Assembly: GCA_937900415.1 (NCBI GenBank)
Contig: CALCEY010000007.1
Coordinates: 1-64,000, forward strand
Reading direction: 5' to 3'
From: an uncultured Clostridia bacterium
GTDB lineage: Bacteria; Bacillota; Clostridia; Peptostreptococcales; Anaerovoracaceae
DNA: 64,000 bases
Of this stretch, positions 36,054-43,864 are shown piece after piece; position 1 is the stretch's first letter, and every line of letters begins with the position of its first letter. The notes below the pieces were generated by a model that saw only the letters and a program-made list of their open reading frames with translations, made no database searches and was not told the DNA's origin. The position numbers and the translations under genes were made by a program.

Positions 36054-36233
36054 ACGCTTCATTCTAACGCCGTACAGTCAGGCAATCTGCGTTTCAATGA
36101 AGCCTTCCCTGCGGCTGCGCCGAACTTACCAATACGGGCTTCATTATAACGCCGTACAGTCGGGTAAGCCTGCGTTTCAATGAAGCCTTCCCTGCGGCTG
36201 CGCCGAACTTACCAACACGGGCTTCATTATAAC
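36054..36233. repeat. Structured intergenic repeat, cluster 2
   Basis: Two full 55-bp cores (36096-36150 and 36179-36233; differing by about one base) with 83-bp spacing, plus a partial third core ending GCTTCATTCTAAC at 36054-36066. On the minus strand each starts GTTATAATGAAGCC, has the inner hairpin CGGC-GCA-GCCG and ends GGCTTCATT. Compared with clusters 1 and 3 the outer stem has the C-G pair changed to G-C on both sides, a compensatory change. The cluster fills most of 35905-36298 between plsC and the PAP2 gene; nothing else is seen there except a -10-like TATAAT close to 36265. Confidence 0.88.
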
Positions 36234-36298
36234 ACGAAACATATAGTATTTTCTACAAAAACAGTATATAATGAATCAAAAGGAATTTGGAGAGTTTT

Positions 36299-36946
36299 AT
36301 GAATAAAAGCAAGAATTTTAACCGACTGCTAATTTCCTGCGTAGCGCTCTGCCTGGCAACAGCCGGCATCATAACTTACCTCGTATATGCAAACGACACG
36401 CAGCCGCTGACCGTGGATCTTGCGGTAAGAGACTGGTTTGTTTCCATAAGAGAAAATTTTTTAAACGTAATTGTAATCGGCCTAACCCATTGCGGAGATA
36501 CTGTTACTATAGTCGCCCTATGCTTATTTCTGCTTATTTTACCAAACAGAAAAACTTATGGGCTCCCCGTTTCACTGGCAGCCATAGGAGGAGTCGCTAT
36601 ATATAAACCGATGAAGCACCTTTTGCTCAGGGCTCGCCCCGACGAAGCCATCCATTTGGTTGAACAGGGCGGATATTCATTCCCAAGCGGACATTCCGTT
36701 TCTTCGGTCATAGTCTACGGTCTGCTTCTGTATCTCATAAGAAAGCATTGTAAAAGCAAAAGGCTTAGAACTGTTCTCTCCGTCGTGTGTACATGTTTTA
36801 TGCTTCTTATCGGCCCAAGCAGGCTTTATGTGGGAGTTCACTGGACTACCGACGTATTATGCGGAATGTTGATAGGCACGGCGGTTTTAATGATAGTCAT
36901 ATCAATACTTGAAAGGATGTGTGATAAAAATGAAGATCTACGATAA
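36299..36946 (+). CDS. PAP2-family phosphatase
   Basis: A 215-aa integral membrane phosphatase (six hydrophobic segments). The three catalytic motifs are present in order: KHLLLRARP (KX6RP), SFPSGHSVSS (PSGH) and SRLYVGVHWTTD (SRX5HX3D). Likely substrates are phosphatidate, undecaprenyl diphosphate or phosphatidylglycerol phosphate; sequence does not choose. The ATG at 36299 has TTGGAGAG upstream, while the longer frame starts with TTG. Its last 17 bp overlap the start of cysK, so both belong to one transcript. Directly downstream of repeat cluster 2. Confidence 0.92.
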   Translation: MNKSKNFNRLLISCVALCLATAGIITYLVYANDTQPLTVDLAVRDWFVSIRENFLNVIVIGLTHCGDTVTIVALCLFLLILPNRKTYGLPVSLAAIGGVAIYKPMKHLLLRARPDEAIHLVEQGGYSFPSGHSVSSVIVYGLLLYLIRKHCKSKRLRTVLSVVCTCFMLLIGPSRLYVGVHWTTDVLCGMLIGTAVLMIVISILERMCDKNEDLR

Positions 36947-37859
36947 CATTACTCAATTAGTGGGAAATACACCTCTTGTGAGGTTTCACTCTGTAGAAAA
37001 GGAATTCGGCCTGAAAGCCAAAATTTACGGAAAGCTTGAGGCTCTTAATCCGGCCGGAAGCGCTAAAGACAGAGTCGGCCTTGCGATGATTGAAGACGCT
37101 GAAAAAAGAGGACTTTTAAAGCCCGGCTCAGTAATAATAGAGCCTACCAGCGGAAACACCGGCATCGGACTTGCTTCCGCGGCTTCCTCAAAGGGCTATA
37201 AGGTGATTTTAACCATGCCCGACACCATGAGCATGGAAAGGAGAAACCTTCTTAAGGCTTACGGCGCGCAGCTGGTTTTAACAGAAGGCGCAAAGGGAAT
37301 GCAGGGAGCTGTTGAAAAGGCTGAGGAGCTGGCCGCCCAAACAAAGGGCAGCTTCATTCCCGGCCAATTTGACAATCCGATAAACCCGAAAACTCATTAT
37401 GAAACCACTGGACCTGAAATATATGAAGCGCTTGATGGAAAAGTCGATATTTTCGTCGCAGGAGTAGGAACCGGCGGAACTATAACCGGCGTAGGCAAAT
37501 ATCTGAAAGAAAAAAATCCTCAAATCAAAATCATAGCCGTAGAGCCTTCTCGCTCTCCGCTGCTTTCTCAGGGAAAATCCGGTCCTCATGGGCTCCAGGG
37601 AATAGGCGCCAACTTCATTCCTTCCATATTGGACACTTCAATCTACGATGAAATTCTTACAGTTTCAGACGAGGAGGCCTATAGCAAAGGCAGATTCATC
37701 GCTTCAAGGGAGGGTGTCCTTGTGGGCATAACTTCCGGCGCTGCCCTGCATGCCGCTGTTGTCGCCGGCAGCCGCCCTGAAAATGAGGACAAAACTATAG
37801 TTGCGTTTCTTCCTGACACAGGAGACCGCTATCTTTCAACTCCGATGTTTTCAGAATAG
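36930..37859 (+). CDS. cysK: O-acetylserine sulfhydrylase (cysteine synthase A type)
   Basis: A 309-aa PLP enzyme making cysteine from O-acetylserine and sulfide. The PLP lysine is in NPAGSAKDRVG, the substrate loop is PTSGNTGIGLA, and the phosphate-binding GVGTGGTITGVGKYL is complete. The C-terminal LPDTGDRYLST is typical of CysK. The ATG at 36930 follows GAAAGGATG, 16 bp before the PAP2 stop, so the two are translationally linked. Other start options (36909) are weaker. No T-box or SAM riboswitch is visible upstream. Confidence 0.95.
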   Translation: MKIYDNITQLVGNTPLVRFHSVEKEFGLKAKIYGKLEALNPAGSAKDRVGLAMIEDAEKRGLLKPGSVIIEPTSGNTGIGLASAASSKGYKVILTMPDTMSMERRNLLKAYGAQLVLTEGAKGMQGAVEKAEELAAQTKGSFIPGQFDNPINPKTHYETTGPEIYEALDGKVDIFVAGVGTGGTITGVGKYLKEKNPQIKIIAVEPSRSPLLSQGKSGPHGLQGIGANFIPSILDTSIYDEILTVSDEEAYSKGRFIASREGVLVGITSGAALHAAVVAGSRPENEDKTIVAFLPDTGDRYLSTPMFSE

Positions 37860-37970
37860 CTGATTTCCCTAACAGTTGGTTATTAACAGCGGTTTTTCCG
37901 AACCGACTACAAGAAACCAAAATATCTCAAATTAAGGCCGCGGCCTGAAATAAAACTGAAATAAAAAAAG

Positions 37971-38004
37971 AAACAAGCAGTTCTTGGCTTAGAGCTGCTT
38001 GTTT
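37971..38004. terminator. Bidirectional terminator, cysK / DUF2148
   Basis: A 10-bp stem AAACAAGCAG/CTGCTTGTTT with flanking A and T runs separates the convergent genes; a short GGCCGCGGCC palindrome lies just before it (37936-37945). Confidence 0.88.
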
Positions 38005-38019
38005 TTTAGCGTGAATCTC

Positions 38020-38568
38020 TTACAGGAGAACCGCCTGAGGATTTCTGTCAAAATAAATACTCTTAGACGTAGCGTTCAGAGGTATGCCGTAGCATATTTT
38101 CACATTTTCAGAGAAAAGGCCTATTTTGACAGCTCCTTTTCCCGCAGAATACATGACGCGGTTGTCAATCCTGTTATCTGCCGCCACAGATACGGCCGAG
38201 CCTATCGCAATGCCCAAATCAGTTACATTGAACACGCAATTGGTTCCGGCTTTTTTCATTTCAGCACAGTTTTCGAAGCCGCACATTCTACAGTTATTAA
38301 GGCCGAACGGCGTATCTTTACAGCCTATCATTACAACACATTCGCTGGCCTCGACGTTTCCTGCATCCCTGATAATAAAGGCCTCCTTATATTCTTCTCC
38401 TAATTCCCTCATCGCTTCGGCAAGCTTTGTTTTTTCCTCTCCCGTAATTACAGCCGCAACCACCGTATCCTTTCCGCTGCCCTTTGGCGCGGTTTTAGCC
38501 GCCGTAACCATAAGGTCGGCAACCCTTAAAATTGTATCCCTCTCTGATTGTTCCATAGTTTTAATCAT
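38020..38568 (-). CDS. DUF2148 ferredoxin-domain protein
   Basis: A 182-aa cysteine-rich protein of the DUF2148 family, common in anaerobes and of unknown role. The C-terminal half holds CRMCGFENC (cysteines spaced as for an iron-sulfur site), with further conserved cysteines in VMIGCKDT, TNCVFN and KICYG. The N-terminal part is MTAAKTAPKGSGKDTVV, a highly conserved feature of the family. It probably carries a redox centre. Single gene, with a promoter match on its 5' side and a terminator shared with cysK. Confidence 0.9.
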   Translation of the reverse strand: MIKTMEQSERDTILRVADLMVTAAKTAPKGSGKDTVVAAVITGEEKTKLAEAMRELGEEYKEAFIIRDAGNVEASECVVMIGCKDTPFGLNNCRMCGFENCAEMKKAGTNCVFNVTDLGIAIGSAVSVAADNRIDNRVMYSAGKGAVKIGLFSENVKICYGIPLNATSKSIYFDRNPQAVLL

Positions 38569-38649
38569 ATTGTATACCTCTTTCCTTTTATTTCTACGTT
38601 ATCAGCCCGCCGGCTTTCTTCCGGCTGCAGTTGTATTTATCATGCTTTA

Positions 38650-38678
38650 ATTATACATAAACTTGCGGCTTCGGTAAA
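38650..38678 (-). promoter_or_regulatory. Promoter of DUF2148 gene
   Basis: TTTACC (38678-38673), 17-bp spacer, TATAAT (38655-38650) on the minus strand. Confidence 0.6.
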
Positions 38679-38738
38679 GTTGTTATAAAATATACGCAAA
38701 TGACCAAAAGATAATTAAATTTCAGGAGTGTAGCGACA

Positions 38739-39689
38739 ATGAAAAAACCAATCCTAGTCATAATGGCGGCAGGCATGGGCAGCCGTTTCGGAGGCCTGAA
38801 ACAAATAGAGCCGGTCAGCCGCGAAGGAGAAATAATTCTTGATTTTTCTCTTTACGACGCTGTCGCAGCGGGCTTTGAAAAAGCTGTTTTCATAATAAAG
38901 AAAGAGAACGAAGATGATTTCAGAAAGCTGATAGACGAAAGGGCCGGCAAGAAAATATCTGTAGAATATGCTTTTCAGGAGCTTTCTGACCTCCCGGAGG
39001 GCTATTCCGTTCCCGAAGGCAGAAAAAAGCCATGGGGCACCGCTCATGCTGTCTTATCCGCAAGAAAGTTAGCAGATGCTCCCATGGCAGTGATAAACGC
39101 AGACGATTATTATGGCCCGGAAGCATTTAAACGCATATATGACTTTTTAACCGATGTTCAAAAGGCAGAAACCTTTGATGAGCATACAGACCTTTCCGCA
39201 AAATACCGCTACTGCATGGTCGGTTATCAAATAGAGAACACCCTGACAGAAAACGGTTATGTTTCCCGCGGGGTCTGCCGCACATCAGATGACGGTTTTC
39301 TTCTTAAAGTCACAGAACACACAAAAATACAGTGGCAAGGACAAAAAATCGTATACACGGAAGATGACGGAGCTTCATATCAAGAGCTCTCGCCCGGAAC
39401 CATAGTATCTATGAACTTCTGGGGATTTGCACCTTCCATGATAGACGAAATGGAAAAACGTTTCCCCGCTTTCTTAGATAAAGCTCTTGAGGAAAATCCT
39501 CAAAAGGGTGAATATTTTCTCCCCGAGGTTGTAGACTCTTTGATTCAGGAGGGAAAAGCCTGCGTCAAGGTTCTGACCTCTTCAGACAGGTGGTACGGCG
39601 TGACGTACAAGGAAGATAAGGAAAGCGTTACGGCTGCGATTCAGACGATGAAAGACTCCGGAAAATATCCGGAAAAATTATGGGAATAA
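38739..39689 (+). CDS. Sugar-phosphate nucleotidyltransferase family protein
   Basis: A 316-aa NTP_transferase. The signature loop AAGMGSRFGGLKQ lies at 10-22, the metal aspartates in INADDYYG near 120, and KPWGTAHAVLSA marks the base-binding loop. It would form a nucleotide-diphospho-sugar or a related activated compound; the C-terminal half (KVTEHTKIQWQG, MNFWGFAPSMIDEM) resembles a subgroup of clostridial proteins of unknown substrate. The start has AGGAG upstream. Not obviously in an operon; 197 bp to rpsF with a promoter between. Confidence 0.85.
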   Translation: MKKPILVIMAAGMGSRFGGLKQIEPVSREGEIILDFSLYDAVAAGFEKAVFIIKKENEDDFRKLIDERAGKKISVEYAFQELSDLPEGYSVPEGRKKPWGTAHAVLSARKLADAPMAVINADDYYGPEAFKRIYDFLTDVQKAETFDEHTDLSAKYRYCMVGYQIENTLTENGYVSRGVCRTSDDGFLLKVTEHTKIQWQGQKIVYTEDDGASYQELSPGTIVSMNFWGFAPSMIDEMEKRFPAFLDKALEENPQKGEYFLPEVVDSLIQEGKACVKVLTSSDRWYGVTYKEDKESVTAAIQTMKDSGKYPEKLWE

Positions 39690-39790
39690 AAAAGGCGTGC
39701 CATTGGCCTGCGAATTTCGCCAAAGTCTTGCGGAATTTACTTTGGGAATTTAGGGAATCTTACAATTCTTATCATTTCCGCAAAAATACC

Positions 39791-39818
39791 TTGCAAATTT
39801 CAAATAATGTAGTATAAT
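39791..39818 (+). promoter_or_regulatory. Promoter of rpsF-ssb-rpsR
   Basis: TTGCAA (39791-39796), 16-bp spacer and TATAAT (39813-39818), about 75 bp before the rpsF ATG. Confidence 0.8.
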
Positions 39819-39848
39819 TAAAAGGCTTGGATTTTCGAGCAAATCTCT

Positions 39849-39867
39849 GCGACAGGAGAACTGTCGC
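39849..39867 (+). other. Leader hairpin before rpsF
   Basis: GCGACAG-GAGAA-CTGTCGC, a 7-bp stem in the 5' untranslated region. Autoregulated S6:S18 leaders are known for rpsF operons, but the characteristic bulge is not evident here, so assignment is open. Confidence 0.45.
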
Positions 39868-39895
39868 CATATAAGACCATAGGGAGGTGAAAAAA

Positions 39896-40183
39896 ATGAG
39901 AAAATATGAAGTTACTTTCATTATCGACTCTGCTTTAGAAGACGAGAAGAAGAACGCGACAGTAGAAACGGTTCAGTCCATCATCGCCGCTGACGGAGAG
40001 GTCGAAAAAGTCGACGTATGGGGTTTGAAAAAACTTGCTTATCCTATTGATAAGAAAGAAGAAGGTTATTACGTAGTAATTGATTTCAAGGCTAACCCTG
40101 AATTACCTAAGGAGCTCGACAGAAGACTGAGAATTTCTGATAACGTTATCAGACATATCATCGTCAATATGGATGAAAAATAG
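39896..40183 (+). CDS. rpsF: 30S ribosomal protein S6
   Basis: S6 (95 aa) pairs with S18 on the platform of the small subunit. MRKYEVTFIIDSALEDEKK, the GLKKLAYPIDKKEEGYYVVIDF block and LDRRLRISDNVIRHIIV are typical. The ATG at 39896 is 6 bp after AGGGAGGTG; a GTG at 39887 is upstream but poorer. First gene of rpsF-ssb-rpsR, the universal order in Firmicutes. Confidence 0.97.
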   Translation: MRKYEVTFIIDSALEDEKKNATVETVQSIIAADGEVEKVDVWGLKKLAYPIDKKEEGYYVVIDFKANPELPKELDRRLRISDNVIRHIIVNMDEK

Positions 40184-40197
40184 AAACGAGGTGTAGA

Positions 40198-40608
40198 ATG
40201 AACAGTGTCGTTTTAATCGGAAGATTGACAAGAGATCCTGAACTTCGCTATACTGCCGGAACTCAGATGGCAGTCGCCACGTTTACCGTTGCAATCGACA
40301 GACCTGTCAGAGCAGGCGGTGAAAGGCAGACTGACTTTCCGAGAGTTACCGTTTTCGGCAAACAGGCTGAAAACTGTGAAAAATTCCTTGCCAAGGGCAG
40401 ACTTGTCGGCGTTCAGGGAAGACTGCAAACAGGCAGCTACACCAACAAAGACGGCGCAACCGTCTACACTACTGACGTAGTAGCCGACAGAGTAGAATTT
40501 TTAGAATGGGGCGACAGGCCTCAGGGCAGTTCGTCATCATCACAAACGTCAAGGACAGATGACGCCCCTGTTGGTTTTTCCGCTATAGACGAAGACATTC
40601 CATTCTAA
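40198..40608 (+). CDS. ssb: Single-stranded DNA-binding protein
   Basis: A 136-aa OB-fold protein that coats single-stranded DNA in replication and repair. SVVLIGRLTRDPELRYT opens it and KGRLVGVQGRLQTGSYTNKDG follows; the C-terminus is DDAPVGFSAIDEDIPF, the acidic tip (DEDIPF) that docks partner proteins. The linker is short. It lies 14 bp after rpsF and 32 bp before rpsR, with its own AGGTG site. Replaces the usual longer SSB only by a shorter linker. Confidence 0.97.
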   Translation: MNSVVLIGRLTRDPELRYTAGTQMAVATFTVAIDRPVRAGGERQTDFPRVTVFGKQAENCEKFLAKGRLVGVQGRLQTGSYTNKDGATVYTTDVVADRVEFLEWGDRPQGSSSSSQTSRTDDAPVGFSAIDEDIPF

Positions 40609-40640
40609 TTACCGAATAAAGCAGAAAGGAGATAACAGCC

Positions 40641-40874
40641 ATGGAAAAAAGACGTGGTGGCGGCATGAGAAGAAAAAAGGTTTGCCAGTTCTGCGCTGAC
40701 AAGACAGAAACTATAGATTATAAAGATGTTGAAAAACTGAAAAAATATGTAACCGAAAGAGGCAAAATCTTACCTAAGAGAATTACAGGAACATGCGCAA
40801 TGCATCAGAGAGAAGTAACTACCGCTATTAAAAGAGCAAGAATTATCGCGCTTCTCCCATATGTTGCAGACTAA
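40641..40874 (+). CDS. rpsR: 30S ribosomal protein S18
   Basis: S18 (77 aa) binds S6 and 16S rRNA. The basic N-terminus [18 protein letters not shown] and the [19 protein letters not shown] [33 protein letters not shown] are standard. The N-terminal CQFC and the single later Cys (TCAMH) make it a zinc-binding (C+) type S18. Ribosome site AAAGGAG. Last gene of the unit, closed by a strong terminator. Confidence 0.97.
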   Translation: MEKRRGGGMRRKKVCQFCADKTETIDYKDVEKLKKYVTERGKILPKRITGTCAMHQREVTTAIKRARIIALLPYVAD

Positions 40875-40890
40875 TATGTCAACAATAATT

Positions 40891-40917
40891 CACCGGCAGC
40901 AATGCCGGTGTTTTTTT
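40891..40917. terminator. Terminator after rpsR
   Basis: CACCGGCA-GCAA-TGCCGGTG followed by seven T; convergent coaX gene lies beyond. Confidence 0.92.
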
Positions 40918-41005
40918 CTAACAAAACTCCCACGCCTGAATGACATCCCTCCACAAAACGGGAATATATCAGAAATGAGGGGAATTTTTATCTTATATCT
41001 TTTCT

Positions 41006-41770
41006 TCAAACATTTTTTCTGTAGATTATGGCCAAACCTTTGATCATGAGATCCTCATCTAAAATTATATCTCTCCTGCAAAGAGGCGTCACTATGCCGG
41101 CCAAACCGCCGGTAGCTATAACCGTGCATTTTTCTCCTAATTCCTCTTCAATCCGCTCTATCATACCGTCTATACTGCTGGCAGTCGAGTACATTATGCC
41201 GCTCTTCATACAATCCACCGTATTTTTTCCTATAACCCGCTTCGGTTTATCAAAGCTTATTCTAGGAAGCTGAGACGTCCTGCTGAAAAGAGCGTCGGCC
41301 GAAACTGCCATTCCCGTAGTTATAACTCCGCCTAAATAGCTTTTATCTTTTCCTATCACGGAAAAAGTCGTTGCAGTTCCCATATCTATTATTATCTGAG
41401 GTACGGGATATTCCTCTATTCCAGCGACAGCATCCACGACCAGATCGCTTCCAAGCTGTCCCGGATCGTCTATAAGGATTTTCAAGCCTGTTTTGACCCC
41501 CGGGCCCACGATTACGGTTTTTGCATCTGTAAGCTTTTCCACAGCTCTCTTGAAGGTATTCGTTATCGAAGGCACCACCGATGAAATCACAACTCCGGTA
41601 ATTGCATCAGCAGTAATGCCGTTCATCTCGAGCGCTGTTTTAACTGTCACGGCATATTCCAAATCTGTAGTCTTCTGATTACTTGAAAGCCGCTCCATAA
41701 AAACGAGCCTTTTTTCTTCAAAACCTCCCATTACTATGTTAGTATTGCCTATATCTATTGCTAAGATCAT
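41006..41770 (-). CDS. coaX: Type III pantothenate kinase
   Basis: A 254-aa kinase for the first step of CoA synthesis. The phosphate-1 motif is MILAIDIGNTNIVMG, the DPGQLGSDLVVDAVAGI block binds pantothenate, and IIDMGTATTFSVIG is the phosphate-2 motif. The ATG at 41770 was chosen for GGAAGAGG upstream; the frame extends to 41836 without support. It faces coaBC, the next CoA enzymes, across 700 bp that contain repeat cluster 3. Confidence 0.95.
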   Translation of the reverse strand: MILAIDIGNTNIVMGGFEEKRLVFMERLSSNQKTTDLEYAVTVKTALEMNGITADAITGVVISSVVPSITNTFKRAVEKLTDAKTVIVGPGVKTGLKILIDDPGQLGSDLVVDAVAGIEEYPVPQIIIDMGTATTFSVIGKDKSYLGGVITTGMAVSADALFSRTSQLPRISFDKPKRVIGKNTVDCMKSGIMYSTASSIDGMIERIEEELGEKCTVIATGGLAGIVTPLCRRDIILDEDLMIKGLAIIYRKNV

Positions 41771-41889
41771 TTTTTCCTCTTCCTTTAACATTTTTTGTTT
41801 TTTTAAATAATCTCGGCATATTGAAAACATTTGCAAAGCTTCCCGGGCTTTTCTTACGATCTATGCCTGTGTCTGCCGGATCCATTTTA

Positions 41890-41918
41890 ATATTAAAGTC
41901 TTGAACGTTTTTTGTCAA
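41890..41918 (-). promoter_or_regulatory. Promoter of coaX
   Basis: TTGACA (41918-41913), 17-bp spacer, TAATAT (41895-41890) on the minus strand. Confidence 0.75.
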
Positions 41919-42103
41919 ATGATAAAATACGTAAAAACTGTTACTGATCCCGCAATTTTTGATTCATGGTAAATCCCTCTATTGCCGGCGTTTTCCGGCG
42001 AATGTTCACGAGTTTGCCGGTAAAGTTTTTTCGGTTTCAAAATCCGTCTTCGCAAGTATAAAAAGTTGTTTCCTTTAACATTCGCCTTTATGCGAATTTG
42101 TGG

Positions 42104-42109
42104 TATAAT
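42104..42109 (+). promoter_or_regulatory. Extended -10 promoter before repeat cluster 3 / coaBC
   Basis: TGG-TATAAT with a weak -35 (TTCGCC, 17-bp spacing). Transcription from here would run through the whole repeat cluster before reaching coaBC at 42471. Confidence 0.6.
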
Positions 42110-42129
42110 GTCCGCAGAAGATTATACCG

Positions 42130-42385
42130 GTGTTGCCGCAAAGAAGCGGCCATTGAAACGCAGTCTTGACTGACCGTAGGGCGTTATAATGAACCCAAAA
42201 TCATATTATTCGGCGTTGCCGCAGGGTAGGGTTCATTGAAGCGCCGTTCGGCAAGATGTAGGGCGTTATAATGAACCCAAAATAATATTGTCCGGCGCTG
42301 CCGCAAGGCAGAGTTCATTAAAAACGCAGTTTGACATACTGTATGGCGTTAGAATGAAGCCCAAAATCAGTAAGTACGGTTTCGC
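42130..42385. repeat. Structured intergenic repeat, cluster 3
   Basis: Plus-strand orientation. Two full 55-bp cores (42183-42237 and 42265-42319), each GTTATAATGAACCC...hairpin...GTTCATT, are flanked by a truncated core before (GTTGCCGCAAAGAAG, about 42132-42153) and a decaying core after (GTTAGAATGAAGCCC from 42348). Linkers are 27-28 bp starting GAA/AAA-ACGC or GCGC and ending GGC. The second core has an imperfect stem (CCC/GAG), so it is decaying. The open frame in front of coaBC from 42288 is an artefact of this repeat. Confidence 0.88.
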
Positions 42386-42470
42386 CGAAGAAAAAAGCAC
42401 CGCCCCCTTTCAAAAAATCAGCGGTTCAGTAAAACCGCCGCTTAAAAATACACTTCAGGAGGAAAATAAC

Positions 42471-43673
42471 ATGTTGACAGGAAAGACGGCCATTCTGGCA
42501 GTATCGGGAAGTATCGCCGCATATAAAATACCTAATCTGGCACGCATGCTTAAAAAGCAAGGCTGCGACGTACACGTCCTGATGACCGAAAACGCCGGTC
42601 AATTCATAAACCCTATAACCTTTGAATCCCTTACATCCAATAAGTGCCTCATTGATACTTTTGACAGAAATTTTCAATACAGCGTCGAGCACGTGGCTCT
42701 GGCAAAAAAAGCAGACGTAGTAATGATAGCGCCCGCCTCTGCCAACGTAATAGGCAAAATCGCCGGAGGAATAGCAGACGACATGCTCACCACCACGGTA
42801 ATGGCCTGCCCCTGCAAAAAGATAGTCGCTCCGGCAATGAACCATAATATGTATCACAACCCTATCGTTCAGGACAATATAGAAAAACTGCGCAAATTCG
42901 GATATGAAATAATTCCTCCTGCTTCCGGAATGTTGGCAAACGGAGACAGCGGCGACGGAAGAATGCCGGAAGAAGATCTGCTCTTCCAGTACATCCTGAA
43001 AGAAATCGCCTGTGAAAAGGATCTGACAGGCAAAAAAATTCTCGTTACGGCAGGGGCAACCAGAGAGAGCATAGACCCTGTAAGATTCATTACCAACCAT
43101 TCAAGCGGCAAAATGGGCTGCGCCATAGCAAATGCCGCCATGCTCCGGGGAGCGGAGGTGAATTTGGTTTGCGGACACATGGAAGTAACGCCTCCGCCTT
43201 TCGTAAAAATCACAGCCGTTTCTGACGCCGCCGAAATGTTTGACGCCGTAACCGCTCTGAGCAGCAGCCAGGATATAATTATTAAAGCAGCCGCAGTGGC
43301 AGACTACACCCCGGCGACAACCGCAGATAGTAAAATCAAAAAAGGCGACGAAGACATGGTTCTTCCGCTGAAGCGAACTAAAGACATTCTCCGTTATCTG
43401 GGAAAAAACAAAAAAGAAGGCCAGCTTATTTGCGGCTTTTCCATGGAGACCGACGACTTGTTCGCCAATTCCCAAAAAAAGCTTTATTCCAAAAACTGCG
43501 ATATGATCTGCGCTAATTCTCTGAAGGCCGAAGGCGCAGGCTTTGGAACGAACACAAATATAATTACTCTCATAACCAAAGATTCCGCTGAAGAACTTCC
43601 TTTGATGGATAAAGACAGGGCGGCTCATATGATTTTGGACAACCTGCTCAAGCTCGCAGCCGGCCGCTCATAA
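42471..43673 (+). CDS. coaBC: Bifunctional CoA biosynthesis protein CoaBC
   Basis: A 400-aa fusion making 4'-phosphopantetheine from 4'-phosphopantothenate. CoaC (about 1-180) has GSIAAYK, the active-site His in VEHVALA (H74), the ASANVIGKIAGGIADD flavin-site block and PAMNHNMY. CoaB starts near 185 with LVTAGATRESIDPVRFITN and HSSGKMG, and has the KKMK-type loop later as IKKGDEDMVLPLKRTKDIL. The ATG at 42471 follows CAGGAGGAAAA. The longer frame from 42288 runs through repeats and is rejected. It ends at a strong terminator. Confidence 0.95.
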   Translation: MLTGKTAILAVSGSIAAYKIPNLARMLKKQGCDVHVLMTENAGQFINPITFESLTSNKCLIDTFDRNFQYSVEHVALAKKADVVMIAPASANVIGKIAGGIADDMLTTTVMACPCKKIVAPAMNHNMYHNPIVQDNIEKLRKFGYEIIPPASGMLANGDSGDGRMPEEDLLFQYILKEIACEKDLTGKKILVTAGATRESIDPVRFITNHSSGKMGCAIANAAMLRGAEVNLVCGHMEVTPPPFVKITAVSDAAEMFDAVTALSSSQDIIIKAAAVADYTPATTADSKIKKGDEDMVLPLKRTKDILRYLGKNKKEGQLICGFSMETDDLFANSQKKLYSKNCDMICANSLKAEGAGFGTNTNIITLITKDSAEELPLMDKDRAAHMILDNLLKLAAGRS

Positions 43674-43706
43674 AAATAGCATGAAAAATTATCGCAATTC
43701 GCCATG

Positions 43707-43738
43707 CCGCCCGTCCATCGGGCGGTCTTTTATTTTTC
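43707..43738 (+). terminator. Terminator after coaBC
   Basis: CCGCCCG-TCCAT-CGGGCGG followed by CTTTTATTTTT. Confidence 0.92.
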
Positions 43739-43864
43739 GCGGATTATATTCTGCATCATGTATTTTTTTCCATTTATATACTGTTATTATTTCAGCTGCA
43801 ATCATAAAATTTCCCGAATGAGAATACATTTGTAGCAAGACCAAGTGTGGAAAGGGGAAAAATT

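Noticed and set aside
42183..42353. Promoters inside every structured repeat (TTGAC...TATAAT)
   Set aside because: The spacing is only about 13 bp and the upstream box is not conserved between copies.
42288..42470. Upstream in-frame extension of coaBC
   Set aside because: The added residues are translated repeat sequence; the ATG at 42471 has an AGGAGG-type site and starts the CoaC fold.
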